Shown here one piece after another: positions 12,666 through 34,900 of a DNA stretch of 64,000 nt. Position 1 is the first letter of the stretch. Every line of letters starts with the position of its first letter. The DNA lies in contig NC_054881.1 of assembly GCF_018320785.1 (NCBI RefSeq), forward strand, positions 19,034,275 through 19,098,274. The letters are read 5' to 3'. The notes under the pieces are model-generated. The model saw only the letters and a list, made by a program, of their open reading frames with translations, searched no databases and had not been told where the DNA came from. The position numbers and the translations under genes are program-made. Source of the DNA: Cheilinus undulatus. Lineage: Eukaryota > Chordata > Actinopteri > Labriformes > Labridae.

Positions 12666-12807
12666 GGAAAACGTATCATATAGTTCTGTTTTCATGGAGC
12701 AACACATATCAGTGTGTCACAGGCAGCATTTCTCTCGGCACAGTAGCAGCAGAGGGCGTGTTGTGTTTCTTCCACTTTATATGCATTAGATTAATGCCAT
12801 TTGCTCA

Positions 12808-12813
12808 AATAAA
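12808..12813 (+). terminator. Polyadenylation signal of mamdc2 (AATAAA)
   Basis: Canonical AATAAA 257 bases after the mamdc2 stop codon, followed by a T/GT-rich stretch at about 12838-12856, the usual layout of a cleavage/polyadenylation site. The 3' UTR in front of it contains a 23-base A run (about 12643-12665), which could be mistaken for a poly(A) tail in cDNA. Confidence 0.6.
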
Positions 12814-13018
12814 ACCAGAAAGTTGATCCACACTGTGCCTGTTTTTCTTTTGTTTGATGAAATTTACACCATCTTAAAGGAATGAATGTAGTTTAGAAAT
12901 GTTATATGATCTTTCAGGAATTACTTATGCCAAGGAACCCTGTATTATCTTCTGTATATAACAAAAACTTAGAGCACACAAAGTACAGTTGGGCAGGGAT
13001 AAAAGCAATATATTCAGA

Positions 13019-13024
13019 TTTATT
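13019..13024 (-). terminator. Candidate polyadenylation signal of slc30a5
   Basis: Minus-strand AATAAA 82 bases after the slc30a5 stop. A second minus-strand AATAAA at 13083-13088 is only 18 bases after the stop. Either choice leaves under 300 bases between the convergent 3' ends of mamdc2 and slc30a5. Confidence 0.45.
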
Positions 13025-13105
13025 AGAACCACATCCACACATATACTGTACATTTTACTGAAAAACAGTCTGAATGTTGAGTTTTATTTGGTCTCACACA
13101 TGGTT

Positions 13106-23353
<10,248 letters not shown>

Positions 23354-23539
23354 TTTCAATCTTTAAACTCGACCAGTTTTAGTATTTATGTCCACATCAC
23401 CCAAAAACACCGCTGTCACCTCAACGCTGAAGATGAATCACAACCCATTTACTGGTCTTTGTTGTGGCCAGCTGTCTTCTGATTAACCTTAGTCTTCCGT
23501 CCAAGCTAATTTAACATTTAAAATAAACTACATACAGAT

Positions 23540-24000
23540 AAAAAGCATTCAGTCAGCTGGCAGCTCTAGCTAGCTTTGATAGCTAGCTTCGGTGGCTAGC
23601 TAGCCATCTGGCATGCCGGTCAAATTCGCTTTTATCCAGAAATTTCTCAAAATGACACACTATCAATCTAAGCTGTAAGTCAAATAATTGCGTTGTGTCG
23701 TTTTTGAGTAAGTTATTTTAGTTTTAGGAGTATCAGAACACGACACGAGCTACAATGAGCAATTTAAAGATAAAACGTCCTGCCTAGCCATAAAGCCACA
23801 GCACTTCCGGACACGGTAAACATTCCACGTCACGTACGGGTGTTCGCGAGCGTCGCTACTGCGCAGTTCAGGCGTCTGCGCTAAAGGAAGACGGATGGTT
23901 ACAGAAGTGTCAAAAATGCGCTTAAAACAACATGGCACCGTGGCACTGACATCTTCCGAAATAACAAAAAGTCGCAGGTGCTTCTCCGAAACGGTAAGGT
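23540..24000. promoter_or_regulatory. Likely CpG-rich promoter region of slc30a5
   Basis: Upstream of the slc30a5 start codon CpG frequency rises sharply, most of all at about 23800-24000, against an otherwise CpG-poor window. The stretch has an ETS-type core (cacttccgg, about 23801-23809) and an NRF1-like half site (actgcgcag, about 23858-23866), both common in housekeeping promoters. I see no TATA box at a convincing position. The first transcribed base and any upstream noncoding exon cannot be placed from sequence alone. No divergent gene was seen on the plus strand. Confidence 0.5.
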
Positions 24001-24037
24001 ATGAATAAAAAAACAATAACAAATCCAATAATAAACT

Positions 24038-24308
24038 TTGGAGCCCGGGAGGTGACATGAACGTGTTTTTTTTTTAATACAAACGTGCGTTTTAGAATCT
24101 CGCGCGCGCATTTTTTTCGAATCTCGTGCGCGCGACATCTCTGTATCTCGCATGAGCGTTTTACATATATACGTATAGACTATTTCGCTCGCACGAGATA
24201 CGAATAAAACGCGCACGCGAGATACAGAGAAATCGAGCGCACGAGATACCAATAAAACGCTCGCGTATTAGAAAAATAAACACGTTCATGTCACCTCCCG
24301 GGCTCTGC
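24038..24308. mobile_element. CpG-rich foldback MITE upstream of slc30a5
   Basis: Near-palindromic element of about 270 bases. Its terminal inverted repeats share about 30 bases: 24041-24067 (gagcccgggaggtgacatga then acgtgtt) against the reverse complement of 24279-24305. The flanks both carry aataaact (24030-24037 and 24309-24316), a possible 8-bp target duplication of the hAT type. Each arm holds three copies of a motif like (a/g)atctcg(c/t)gcgcg: 24095-24108, 24119-24135 and 24143-24158 on one strand; 24186-24201, 24210-24225 and 24234-24249 on the other. The loop is about 24159-24185. No coding potential. Confidence 0.75.
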
Positions 24309-24316
24309 AATAAACT

Positions 24317-25932
24317 AAAAAAAAAATCACATAATAAAGAATGGATGTGCTTCTAGAAAATTAGCTTTAGTTCAATGGAGGCTGGTTTTCTGAAGTAGCT
24401 TACCACTTATTAATCTCCTTTATTTAAAAAAGAGCAGGCTTTGATTTTCACATTTTCTATGAATCATGCTTCCTTAGTCATCTCTGAATGTATCTAGTTC
24501 TAAATTATAAGATATTTTCCAGGGAAATTCCTGTAACAAAATCATGATAAACTATTTTAATATTTCTTGTTCAGGAAAACCCACAATTAAACAAAATGAC
24601 TGTTTAATTCACAATAATAATAATAAAAAAAGATAGTTTTGCATGCCATATGCCATAGTGTTTTTAACCATATATTTAACTAAAATATAGATTTTAACTT
24701 ATTTTCATGGTTCAGAAATTTTCGTTGGAAATAGCTGTTTTTATTTTGACCTGTGGAAAACTGACCAGAATTTTTATTATTATTATTATATATAAACATT
24801 AAAGTCTTGTAATGTTTGCAAAATTTTTCTTTTTTTTTGTCTTACTTTTTTAAATAGGCTACTTTATTGTGGATACAATTAGATAACTCAGACACCAGTT
24901 TCATTTAGTACAATTTATATAGGTTATGCCCTAAAAAAAACAGTATTTTTACTTAGTCCCATGGTGTTGAATTATGATGGGAAGATAGCCCTACTGTTGA
25001 GCATTTCCCTTTAAATGCTCTTTTATTCAACAGTGGGGTTTTGTGCATTCTAGTTCAAAATCATTTAGCAGTCATATTAAGTAATCCTCTAAACTGTCCT
25101 GCTGGGATTCGGTCTTGGATTTGAATCAGACAACTGCAGACTACTTAGTAGTGGGGTATAAGTGGTCACTATATTTTTCTTTTGTATCCTGTCTGATTCA
25201 AAATTATCTACCACATTAGAAAGTATTTTATGACATCATTTTTGTCAAAAATCAAAAAAAAAATTTATGTGGTCTGCATTCAAACTACTAGAGCTCCCAT
25301 GAGGCTTTGACGGTAATTCTCAGAAACAAAAACAATGGTAATACATTTCTTTTAAATAAATCAGTCTGGCTATCCTACTATTTTAGGGTTCCCTTATATA
25401 ACCTATATTCCCTCTTTCAATTATTTCCCCATTTCTTAAATATTTGAATGTAATTTATGGAAACATTTCTAACTTCTATACCTCAATGTACAAGTGATAG
25501 AACATCAAATCATAATCTTGTTATATCAAAAACATAAATACAGGTAAGAAGAAAAACAAGGATAGAGCAACCTTTAATCAGATTTTTCAGAAACAGTCAT
25601 AAAAACGTCAGGGTTACTGTATATTTCCTTTATTTCTCTCAGTCTCACAGTAGAGTTTTTTAATCCCAACTTCATCCCTCTGATTTTATACATGTGCAAA
25701 AACACATAGAAAGAAAATAAACGCGAACTGTTAAAAACATATTGAAAAGAGTATCACCGTAATGAAGCTGTTTCACTAGAAATATGTTCAGAAAGAGGCT
25801 AATGATGGTGATAAAAATCAGCTCTTTAAGATATTTTAATTTGATAAATCATAGTAGTTCTACAATATGTGAGACTTTAGTATCTTTTGGTAGACAGACT
25901 TTAAAATTCAGTGAGAAGGTACAACCAGAATT
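24317..25932. other. Intergenic spacer between slc30a5 and the annexin gene
   Basis: AT-rich sequence with short A/T and AAT runs (for example 24610-24635 and 24773-24795). I see no gene, RNA gene or recognised transposon, other than the annexin 3' UTR at the right end. Confidence 0.55.
25629..25634 (-). terminator. Polyadenylation signal of the annexin gene
   Basis: Minus-strand AATAAA about 300 bases after the stop codon of the annexin gene; a reasonable 3' UTR length. Confidence 0.45.
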
Positions 25933-28900
25933 TCAGAAAGGTCCACACAGCCCCAGCAGGACAGCCTGATAATGTCCATCTGTGTCATTCTGTGAAAAAA
26001 GACAAAGACATAATCAGCTGAAATGCTCTGATACAACCCAGTACCTGTTTCATCCCTAAATCAGTGATTCTCAACCTTAGGGTCCCAGCCTCTGCAGGGG
26101 TTGTGAGAGAATTCCTATGGGGCGCCAGGTAATTGAAAAGCATTTCTAGGCTTTATGAATGTCATAGAAATAGATTCAGGGCCAACAGGTGCATAATTGA
26201 CTTACTTGTCAATCAGAAATATTTATTAATCACTCCTCATGAACATAAAAGTTGGTATTTTGGGGGTTTGCTGTTCAGAACGGTTGAGAACCAAAATAAA
26301 AGAAACAATGACAGCCATTCAAGAAACTGTGAATACTGAATAGTTTTGTGACTTTACCACTATGGAGTCCTGCAGGCTGACTCCATACATAGCCCTGTAC
26401 TCCTCAACGATCTTCTTCAGGTCCACCTCAGAGCGGCTCACCAGCACTCGGATCAGAGTCTGCTCACATGTCCCATGACCCTGAAAGAACAGAACAGAGG
26501 ATGAATCACCGCAAATCCCCTCAATGTGCAGGTCTTCAGTGTTCAAAGTTACAAGTATAGCCTCATACATTATGTAGGTTATGTTTTGTTTTTTTTATAA
26601 CAAGGTTATAACATAACCTTGCAGCAAACTTTGCTACGTAAAGTATAAAGAGTAAAAGAGTTGGCTATCGGATGCTAATGTTGCAGCCAATTTCAATTCA
26701 ATTCACTTCAATTGTATACCTCCCAGAGGTATTTAACTTCAAAGAGGTAGTTCTAGTTTAAAAGAAACAGGACATAATTCAGGATTTTACATAATATGTA
26801 GACATATTTACATACCTAAAACACACACTCAGACACAGATATATTCTCTTACATACACTATATGGACAAATGACGTATTTATACATACGTCCATAGCCTT
26901 ATGGAGCTTCTCAGCAAAGAAAGCTGGTGTGTTCCAGGCACATTTCACTATGAAAAAAAACAAACATGTTGTCAGTAGTTATTATATTTATATGGAATAT
27001 AATGACTATAAATTGATTAAAAATCTCAACAGATTTATAATTACATAAATATGTTCCACACATGCACCTCAGACAAATTCAGACTGACTGTTTACCTGTT
27101 GCAGAGTTTAAGCCTGATCAAAAGAGTCTTCACTATGTAATAATTTTTTTCTTGGTTATTTTCTAAGATGAATTATTTCCATGTATGCTCATTTTTGTAG
27201 ACTGCATGAAACACTTGATTTTAGCTGTTGCTTTTTAAAAAATAAAATATAAATAAAGGTAACTAATGTGATGAGCAGAGGATAGGCATCAACAGGAGTT
27301 TGATCAGACAGAAGTAAAAACATTTCTGAAAAAGTTGGTGCTTGCTGTGCAGCTGTACTAGTTTGATTTTTTTGAGTGCATTATTTAATAAGAAGATATC
27401 ATTGCTGAGGTCAAGCCTGTTTAGTTTTCAAACCTGTTTTTCCCCTCACATTGCTCAGGTGTAGCTGGAATCGTTTTCTTTGACTATACTTTCTATAGTT
27501 CAAGGTTTTCTGCAGCCCCTTTGCGTTTTTCTGCTCTTCCTGTCGCATTTTCTGTCTGGGTACCAGATGTTGCATGACTGAGGCTTTACAGAGCAAAGCT
27601 GTTTATTTTTGTTGTGCTGAGTTCAGGCCTTTTTGTCGGATCTTTAATGCAAATAACTGTCTCTCAAAAATGTCCTTCATTAAGCCCATGCAATATGCGT
27701 GTACAGTGTCAACTCAACTGCTAAACTTTGCCTTGATCTGAACCCAGCTTCTGATGATTCCAAGCATAATGAGCAGGCTTTAATAGAATTTGCTAAACAT
27801 ATGTTAATGCCAATGAACATAATTCCTTGAACTTCCATTATTCCAGATTCATGATCAAATTAAACAGAACTTTTGGACCTTAAGAACAACATCTGCAGAA
27901 CAAAGCCAACTCACTTCACACATCGGCTGCATTTCTTGTTAACAGCATCAAATATCAATTTAGCAAAACTGTAGTCAAGATTTATCAATGTTGGAATTAT
28001 TAAACACATGTTAATGAGGGTTTCCTGCCAGTGTTGGTTGTAAATGTAGATAACTGAAACGGTAACATATTTTAGTTCATGCTTTACTGACAGAAAAGCT
28101 GAATGTCCAGCTGTATCAACAGTAATATACCAGGATACACTGCATGCAAGCAGATGCAGCTTTTGCCTCTTACTATTTATGTTTGCATACACTGTTGAAT
28201 CAAGCTCAGACCATGTCCACCTCCACCTGTGGTCAGACCTGCCCACAGAATTGGCTGAGCCCTTGAAAACTTGGAGACCGGGCCCTCCAAAGTTGTGGTT
28301 TATTGATGATGTCAATGCATGTGTGCTAGGTCAATAGCATCAGAGCTAGCATCCTGGCTAATAATGGGGAGCTGGAAAGTGTGTCAAGCTGATGTTGGAA
28401 TTATTTCGTCATACTACTTTTTAAAAAGTTTAACCTCTTTTTCCCTCAATTATTGCCAGCGACTTTTGCCACTTTAAATCCATTTTTGCTGCTTTTTTCA
28501 CAATTTTTGGCTTTTTTTGCTGGTTTATTTTTTTCCCACTGATGGTGGCCCATTTCTGTCACTTCTTTTTGCAACTTGTAATCCATTTTGCAGCTTATTG
28601 GCATTTTTATTGCCGTTTTAAATCAATTTTGTCATATATTTGCCATCTGAAACCCATTTCTTCACTTTTTTGTCCACCTATGGCCAATTTTTGCAACTTC
28701 TTTTTCACCACTTTTGCCTTTTTTGCCATTTCTTTTTGCCACCTTATCCCATTTTGCCAATTTTTCTACCATTTATTTTCCATTTTTGCCACTTTCTGCA
28801 ATTTTTTGCCCATTTGCAACTTCTTATCCATTTTTTTGTCAATTTTTACAATTTTTTTCAAATAAAAGTTTTCTCAGTTTCTTTACTGCTTAAAGCCATT

Positions 28901-31900
28901 TTAGATGTTTCACTAATTTTTGACACTTCTCACCCATTTTTTGTGCTTTTTTTTTTTGCCAATTTTAACCTATTTTCTCCACTTTTTTGCCTCTTTTTGC
29001 CACTTCTTTATACAACCATAATCAAAATTTTGCCACTTTTTAACACTTTTAGTCCATTTTCACACTCTTTGCCACTTTTCACATATCCCTTTAATGTCAT
29101 TTTGCCACGCTCCATCCCTATTTTTTTTTTTACTACTTTCCTCCATTTTTTTTGTCTCATTTCTTAGTTATTCAATCATTTTCCAATAAAAATTGACTCA
29201 GTTTCTTCAAATTCATTTTCTGGCATCCAGATATTTGTGCACATTACGGCCTATTAATGAATGCCGACATTGCGTTCCTGATCATTTAGTTCATCATGTC
29301 CATCTGCATTGTTAACATTACAAAAAAGAAGGTAGGCTAATTCTGTTTCTAGAGTTTTAAAAAAAACTTTATTGTGCTACAGCATAAATAAACACAAATT
29401 ATTTTTTGTTGCTTTGATAAGAGTGGTTATTAGTCATGGTAAAAAAAAGAATATTGTTATCACAGCTTTACTTTACAATGGACCACGATTTTGCTGACCT
29501 CCATGGGCCGCTTTTCATGTGGTCATAAAAGTTACTGCATAAATGACTTTAAAAATACATGTAAACATGTTAGGGAGAATATTGTATATCCCTTCATTGC
29601 ATCCTTTAGAATCTACCAAAAATCCATTCAATGAAGATAAGTGAAGAGTCTAAAAATTTGTAAAGAAACACTGTTTGATTATAATTACTGTAATTATGAA
29701 GCCAGTTTGCTTAACCAAGACTCTTTGTGCGTTGCCCTGACACTTAAGCAAACAAAACACACCTGTTCAACATTTGATGACTTATTAATTCCAACCAAGT
29801 ACACTGAAACACATGATATCAAACAACCAACAATTGCAAGAAAACTCCTTAATAAGGAAAATGAGACAAATATGTTCAATTTTTTTTTTTAAATCGTCCT
29901 TACCGATGTCAATAAGACAGTCTTCAATGTCTCCCCTCAGCTCCATATCCAGGGCTTTAGGCAACGTCATGTCACTGCCCAGTGCGTACTTCTGGAAAGC
30001 TGAAGCAGGTAAAAAGGAAGCCACAGGTATTTAGGATGAGTAGTTTTTGTAATTATAGTAGAGGAATGTGTTCAATGCAAATGTCTTAAAAAGCTGTGGA
30101 AATAGAATCTTACAGGGGAGCGAGTTTTATTACATCTTATTTAAAACTGTTACTGGTCTATTTATTTTATAGCTTTAAGCAACATCTGACATATGTAGTG
30201 CAAAGAAGAATCTTAAGATCGAAAATTGCAATGTTGACAGAGAATATGTGCTATTATAAACCAACAAGTTAAAAATATTCTGCCAAAAAGAAACTATAAC
30301 TCCATGTGGATGTATTCATTGTTGTTATAAACAGACAATGGTCTCCATGGATGATAAAGTCGTAGTAAGACTAAGAAATGTGTCTCTGTTTTGTTCCTAA
30401 ACTCCTGGGTGTGTTCTCCTAGGTTACCTGCAGGTGTGGTTCCACCTGTTTTTCCAGGTGCTGGTGTTCGAACTGAAGGATTTTGGCTTTTTGAGCGTTT
30501 GGTGAGTCATATCTAACAGCTGAGAGGACTGGCACATTCAGATACTCACTCTTACAGAGATGCTTATGGTTACGATGGGTCAGGATGTTGATGAAGGTGC
30601 AAACGTCGATTCCTTCAGGATGCTCAGCTGCCTCAAACAGAGTCTGCAGGAGTAGACATTCACATGTCAATAGGGGTGGTTCTGATGGAGGATTTACATA
30701 GTCAGATCTGACTGGACAGATCTTGTCTGTGGTCCACGACTTTCTTCATGCCCATTGGTCTATATTCTCCTTTGTAGCAAAAGAGATGAACTACCCAATT
30801 AAACTATTTGACCTCCGGAATTGGAATAACAGTTTAATATATAAAAGAACTTTATCCATCCTCTTTCTCACTCATTAGGGCTGCATTATGAGGACTTCAA
30901 ACGACTTAAAGGCCAGCTAGGATGCTGCTCTTCCTATAGCTCAACAACAGTGGGACAATCCACCTTAAATTTAGTCATGCACACACTCAGTAGATTGATT
31001 AGTACATGAGCTATTTTCAAAATTTCATTAACACATGAATAAATCATTAATAAGATTCATGATTTATTTGGAGAAAACAGTCTGAAGCCATCTCTTAACA
31101 GACTGGTTCTATCCAAAAAGCTTTGTGCATTCGGTTCACAGTAACGTCTGCGTGTCTGCTCCTCATCCTCACTGCAGCTCTATCATAGACTAAATCTGTA
31201 ATACATACTTCATTGTTGTGCTCATTTACATTTCACCTGAATGGATCACTTTTATTAAAACAAATCAGAATTGTAGTTTAAACTTTAATAAAAGAGACTA
31301 TTTATTTAAAAAAAAAAAAAAAAAAGGTCAGGTGTCAATTGTGGTCAGGCCCATAAATAGCAGGCTGGGAACGGAGAGAACATGCGCAGGCTCAGGGAAG
31401 GTCAGGGTGGAATTTTTGGGTCTGACTGAAGCTCTGATGAGTACTTGACATACAATACCTATAAAAGTATTCTACCCTTTTGATGCTTTACACTTTTATT
31501 GATTTTAGAAATCAATCATGGTCAATATAATTTGCAATTTTTGACAAAACCCTGCAAAAAAACTCTTTAATGTCAAAATGAAAATAATTATCCTTAAAGT
31601 AATGTCAGTTATACAAAAATATGTTACATAAAATAAGTGACTGCATAGATATTCAACCCCCTTAAAGTGACAGAGCTAATTCAACTGGCCATTAGTAGTC
31701 TCACAATTAGTGAAATGAGGATCAACTGAGTACAATCAGTGAACATCCAAGGGGGTGAATAGTTTTCATAGGCACTTCATATGCTGTGACTGCAGTGTAA
31801 CATGTAGCCAAGATAAGAAGTTTTTGTTGATATATTTTATTTTATTTATTTTTCATTTTCTAGAAATCTTTAACTTTCCATGATACATTTGACTGGTAAA

Positions 31901-34900
31901 TTTATTTGTTTTATTTATTTAAAGTTATTTAACCAGGAAAGCCTCATTGAGATTAAAAATCTCCTTTACAAGAGTGTCCTGGCCAAGACAGCAGCAAGTC
32001 AAACTAAAAGAAATAAGGGTACGGTTTTTATGTCAGAAAATACTACAAATGCTTGTTCAAGGTAGGATGAGCAAAAAGTTAAGATGCCCATGTTTGTCAA
32101 AGATAAAAACAAACCAAAAGTTCCTCTCAGGAGTTTTATGATTCTCTCTCTAATGAGGGATTTTCCTCGTTTTACCTCTGTGTCCTTATGAACCTGATCC
32201 ATGTCAACTTCATCGCACTCGTCTTTTTCAGCCTTCAGCATTTCCAGAAGAGCTGTGGTAAAGTCTCCTCTGGTCTCATCTTTAATGACCTCTTCTAGGT
32301 CATCTTCGTACACTAAAGGACAAAAATACAAGTACAGACTTTGCAACATAACAGAGATAACTATAGTATAACTTAGCAAAGTATGCTGACAGGGTTAAGA
32401 ACTGTTGTTTGGAGGATTACAGTCCTTGTTAGTGTTATTACAGAGCTGCATTGTCTGGGAATTCAGATTTGCTCTACTGCTGTGTCTTTTAAACAGACAT
32501 GTAAATAGCAAAGATGTTTTGTAAAATCTGAAAACGCTTCAGGGCCTCAAAGTTCAGTACATGCAAAACAAGAGCAGCATGAAAATGGTCCAAACCTTCT
32601 TTGTAGACCCTCTTTATTTCCTGGATTTCTTCATTTGTTCTTGTAGCCAGAATCTCCGTCAGCACGTCTTCATCTGTGCCCAGACCCTGTCGGAAAACAA
32701 CTTTTTCAAGTGGCTAAAACAGTACATTTAAGATTCATACTTTTCTTTTAGACTGGGAAGCAGATAAGTTGTAAGACAGAAATAATGCTATATATTTCAC
32801 ATAAAGTTCCTATAAAGTCCCAGTGAGAAGTTTGATAAATGAAGTTGATATTTACCTTTGTAGCCTCCCTGAGTTCATAGGCATCAAAGCGAGCAGGTGT
32901 CATGAGCAGAGCAAGGGTGACATCCTCTAAATCGCGCCTGAGCACTGACTCCAGAGCATCCTCCAGCTTCTACAGAAACACAGAAAGCAGACACATGAAC
33001 ACTTCCAGACATTGCTGCTTGTGACAATCATGACATTTCAAAACGTTTTTCATTTTATTGGTGTGTATAATCCTCCCTACTAGAAGACGTTTTAATACTA
33101 CTGGAGCCTGCAAAAACAGGAAACTATTGAAATGTTTTTTTTCTTGGTTTTACTTGTAATGAGTTACTCACCTCGCCACTTGAAGCTTCATAAACAACTT
33201 TGATTTTCTGTCTCTGCTCGTTGGTTCTCTTCACCAGGACTGAAACGATCACATCCTCGTCCACATCTGTCAGGGGCAAATTTTAACTCCAAGTTACCGT
33301 CTTTTAAGCTGCAGGGCCATGGACCGTGTTAGGGCACATTTGAGTGCCACATTTTGTGATTTAAAAAAACATCTAAAGAAAATTATTTAAAAAAACAAAG
33401 TAGCAGCAAGTCTAGCATTCAGCTCAGAATGGCTTTAGTCTCATTGAGTTATTAATTCAGTTATGTAACATTTAGCCACCCACTGTCATGTTCAATAGCA
33501 GACTGGAGAGTAGCAGCATCACTGCTGGCACTGAAGTTTGGATACTCAGCAACCGTTCCAAAATACTTGGGTTTCTCCTTACCTTTCACCTGAAACAACA
33601 AGTAAAACAGAAACATTTTTCAACTCTTGTGTTGCAACCCCTTAAAATTCAAAGTTGCAAACTCCTGTTTTGACGATAAAAGCACTCTATCTAAGTATAA
33701 GGTGCAAAGTTAAATGGGCTATATCTGACTATAATTTTCTGTTAAAGGTGTGGCAGAGTCACACCAAGCAAAAAGGCTGAAATAGATGGGCAGATTATTC
33801 ATTGGTTTTGAGGATAAGGGGAATCAAACCAATCAGTGTCAGCTCTCATTCCGTATAAGAGCCGGGCGCACATGCAGGCTGGTGAGTTGGTATTTACACT
33901 GAGCAACTAAGTTTTTATTCTTAAACATACCTAACTCTGGCCAAATATTTAAACTTGTCTCCTATTAAGGTGCCACTGATCACCAGTATTTGAGGTAACA
34001 TGTTACAAAATAATTCATTAGTGGACTCAGACAAGTTTTTTGTTGTAGAGAGTAATGTAACAAATTACTTTTGCAATTCAAGTAATTCGTTACTTTTCTC
34101 ATAAAGTAATCCACCCTATTTCCTTTTCCTTTTTGTCATAAATAAATAAATGGATTAAAAAAGTAAATCCTTGAAAACTCTGCAAATTGTTGGTTTCTTT
34201 ACTACCTGTTGGTATGTATCTTTGTGCCAGTGGCAGGTAAACACAGCTCTGTCATTCTGTGCATCTGGCTGGCTGATTTTGCTAGTGAGATGGCAAAGAC
34301 GATGGTATTACACAGTAGAATTAGTAGAATGATCCTCATTATGCTGGATTTTCAGAAAAAAGGGATGCAAAGCATAGTACATGTTTGTTAAAAAGCTTGT
34401 ATTGTCGACCTTACTAGAGAGCTCTTTCAGTGAGGCATTCAGCATTACGCACAGCCTGTGTGTAATGCACAAAAAACTTTGTGTAATTCTGTATGACTCT
34501 GCCATGTTTGTTGTCAGATTGTGAGCATCTTAGTGAGTTGTTAAAGGTTATCACATAGGTTTTTATGTGATATCAATAAGCTTCAGAGTTGCAGGTTAAG
34601 GGCCCTAAAATAAACTGTGAAATTATGGTTAAGTCCACACTAACAGTACATAGGCAAAGTTCACCTGGCCTCCTGCAGCTGGCTTGTACTATGAGTTGTT
34701 GAAGGGATTTTGCATTTTGGTAATGCAAACAAAATCTATCACACACATTTGATATAGAATATAAACACTGAATTTCAAAATGATTTAATTTCAATTTTAC
34801 TCAAGTATTCCCACAACATCAGAAACAATTAAAAAGATGAAGAGAACATCTCTGTATGAGGCACAAGAACCATTCGGCCTTTTGCATTATCACTCCTCAT

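Noticed and set aside
28542-29167. Plus-strand open frames of 107 and 175 codons
   Set aside because: Low-complexity T-rich array; the residues are Phe/His/Cys/Pro runs produced by the repeat, with no domain.
30419-30549. Continuation of the annexin exon frame beyond 30550 (SEYLNVP...)
   Set aside because: A gtgagt donor at 30549 ends the exon, and the frame after splicing continues as [10 protein letters not shown]; the readthrough is intronic.
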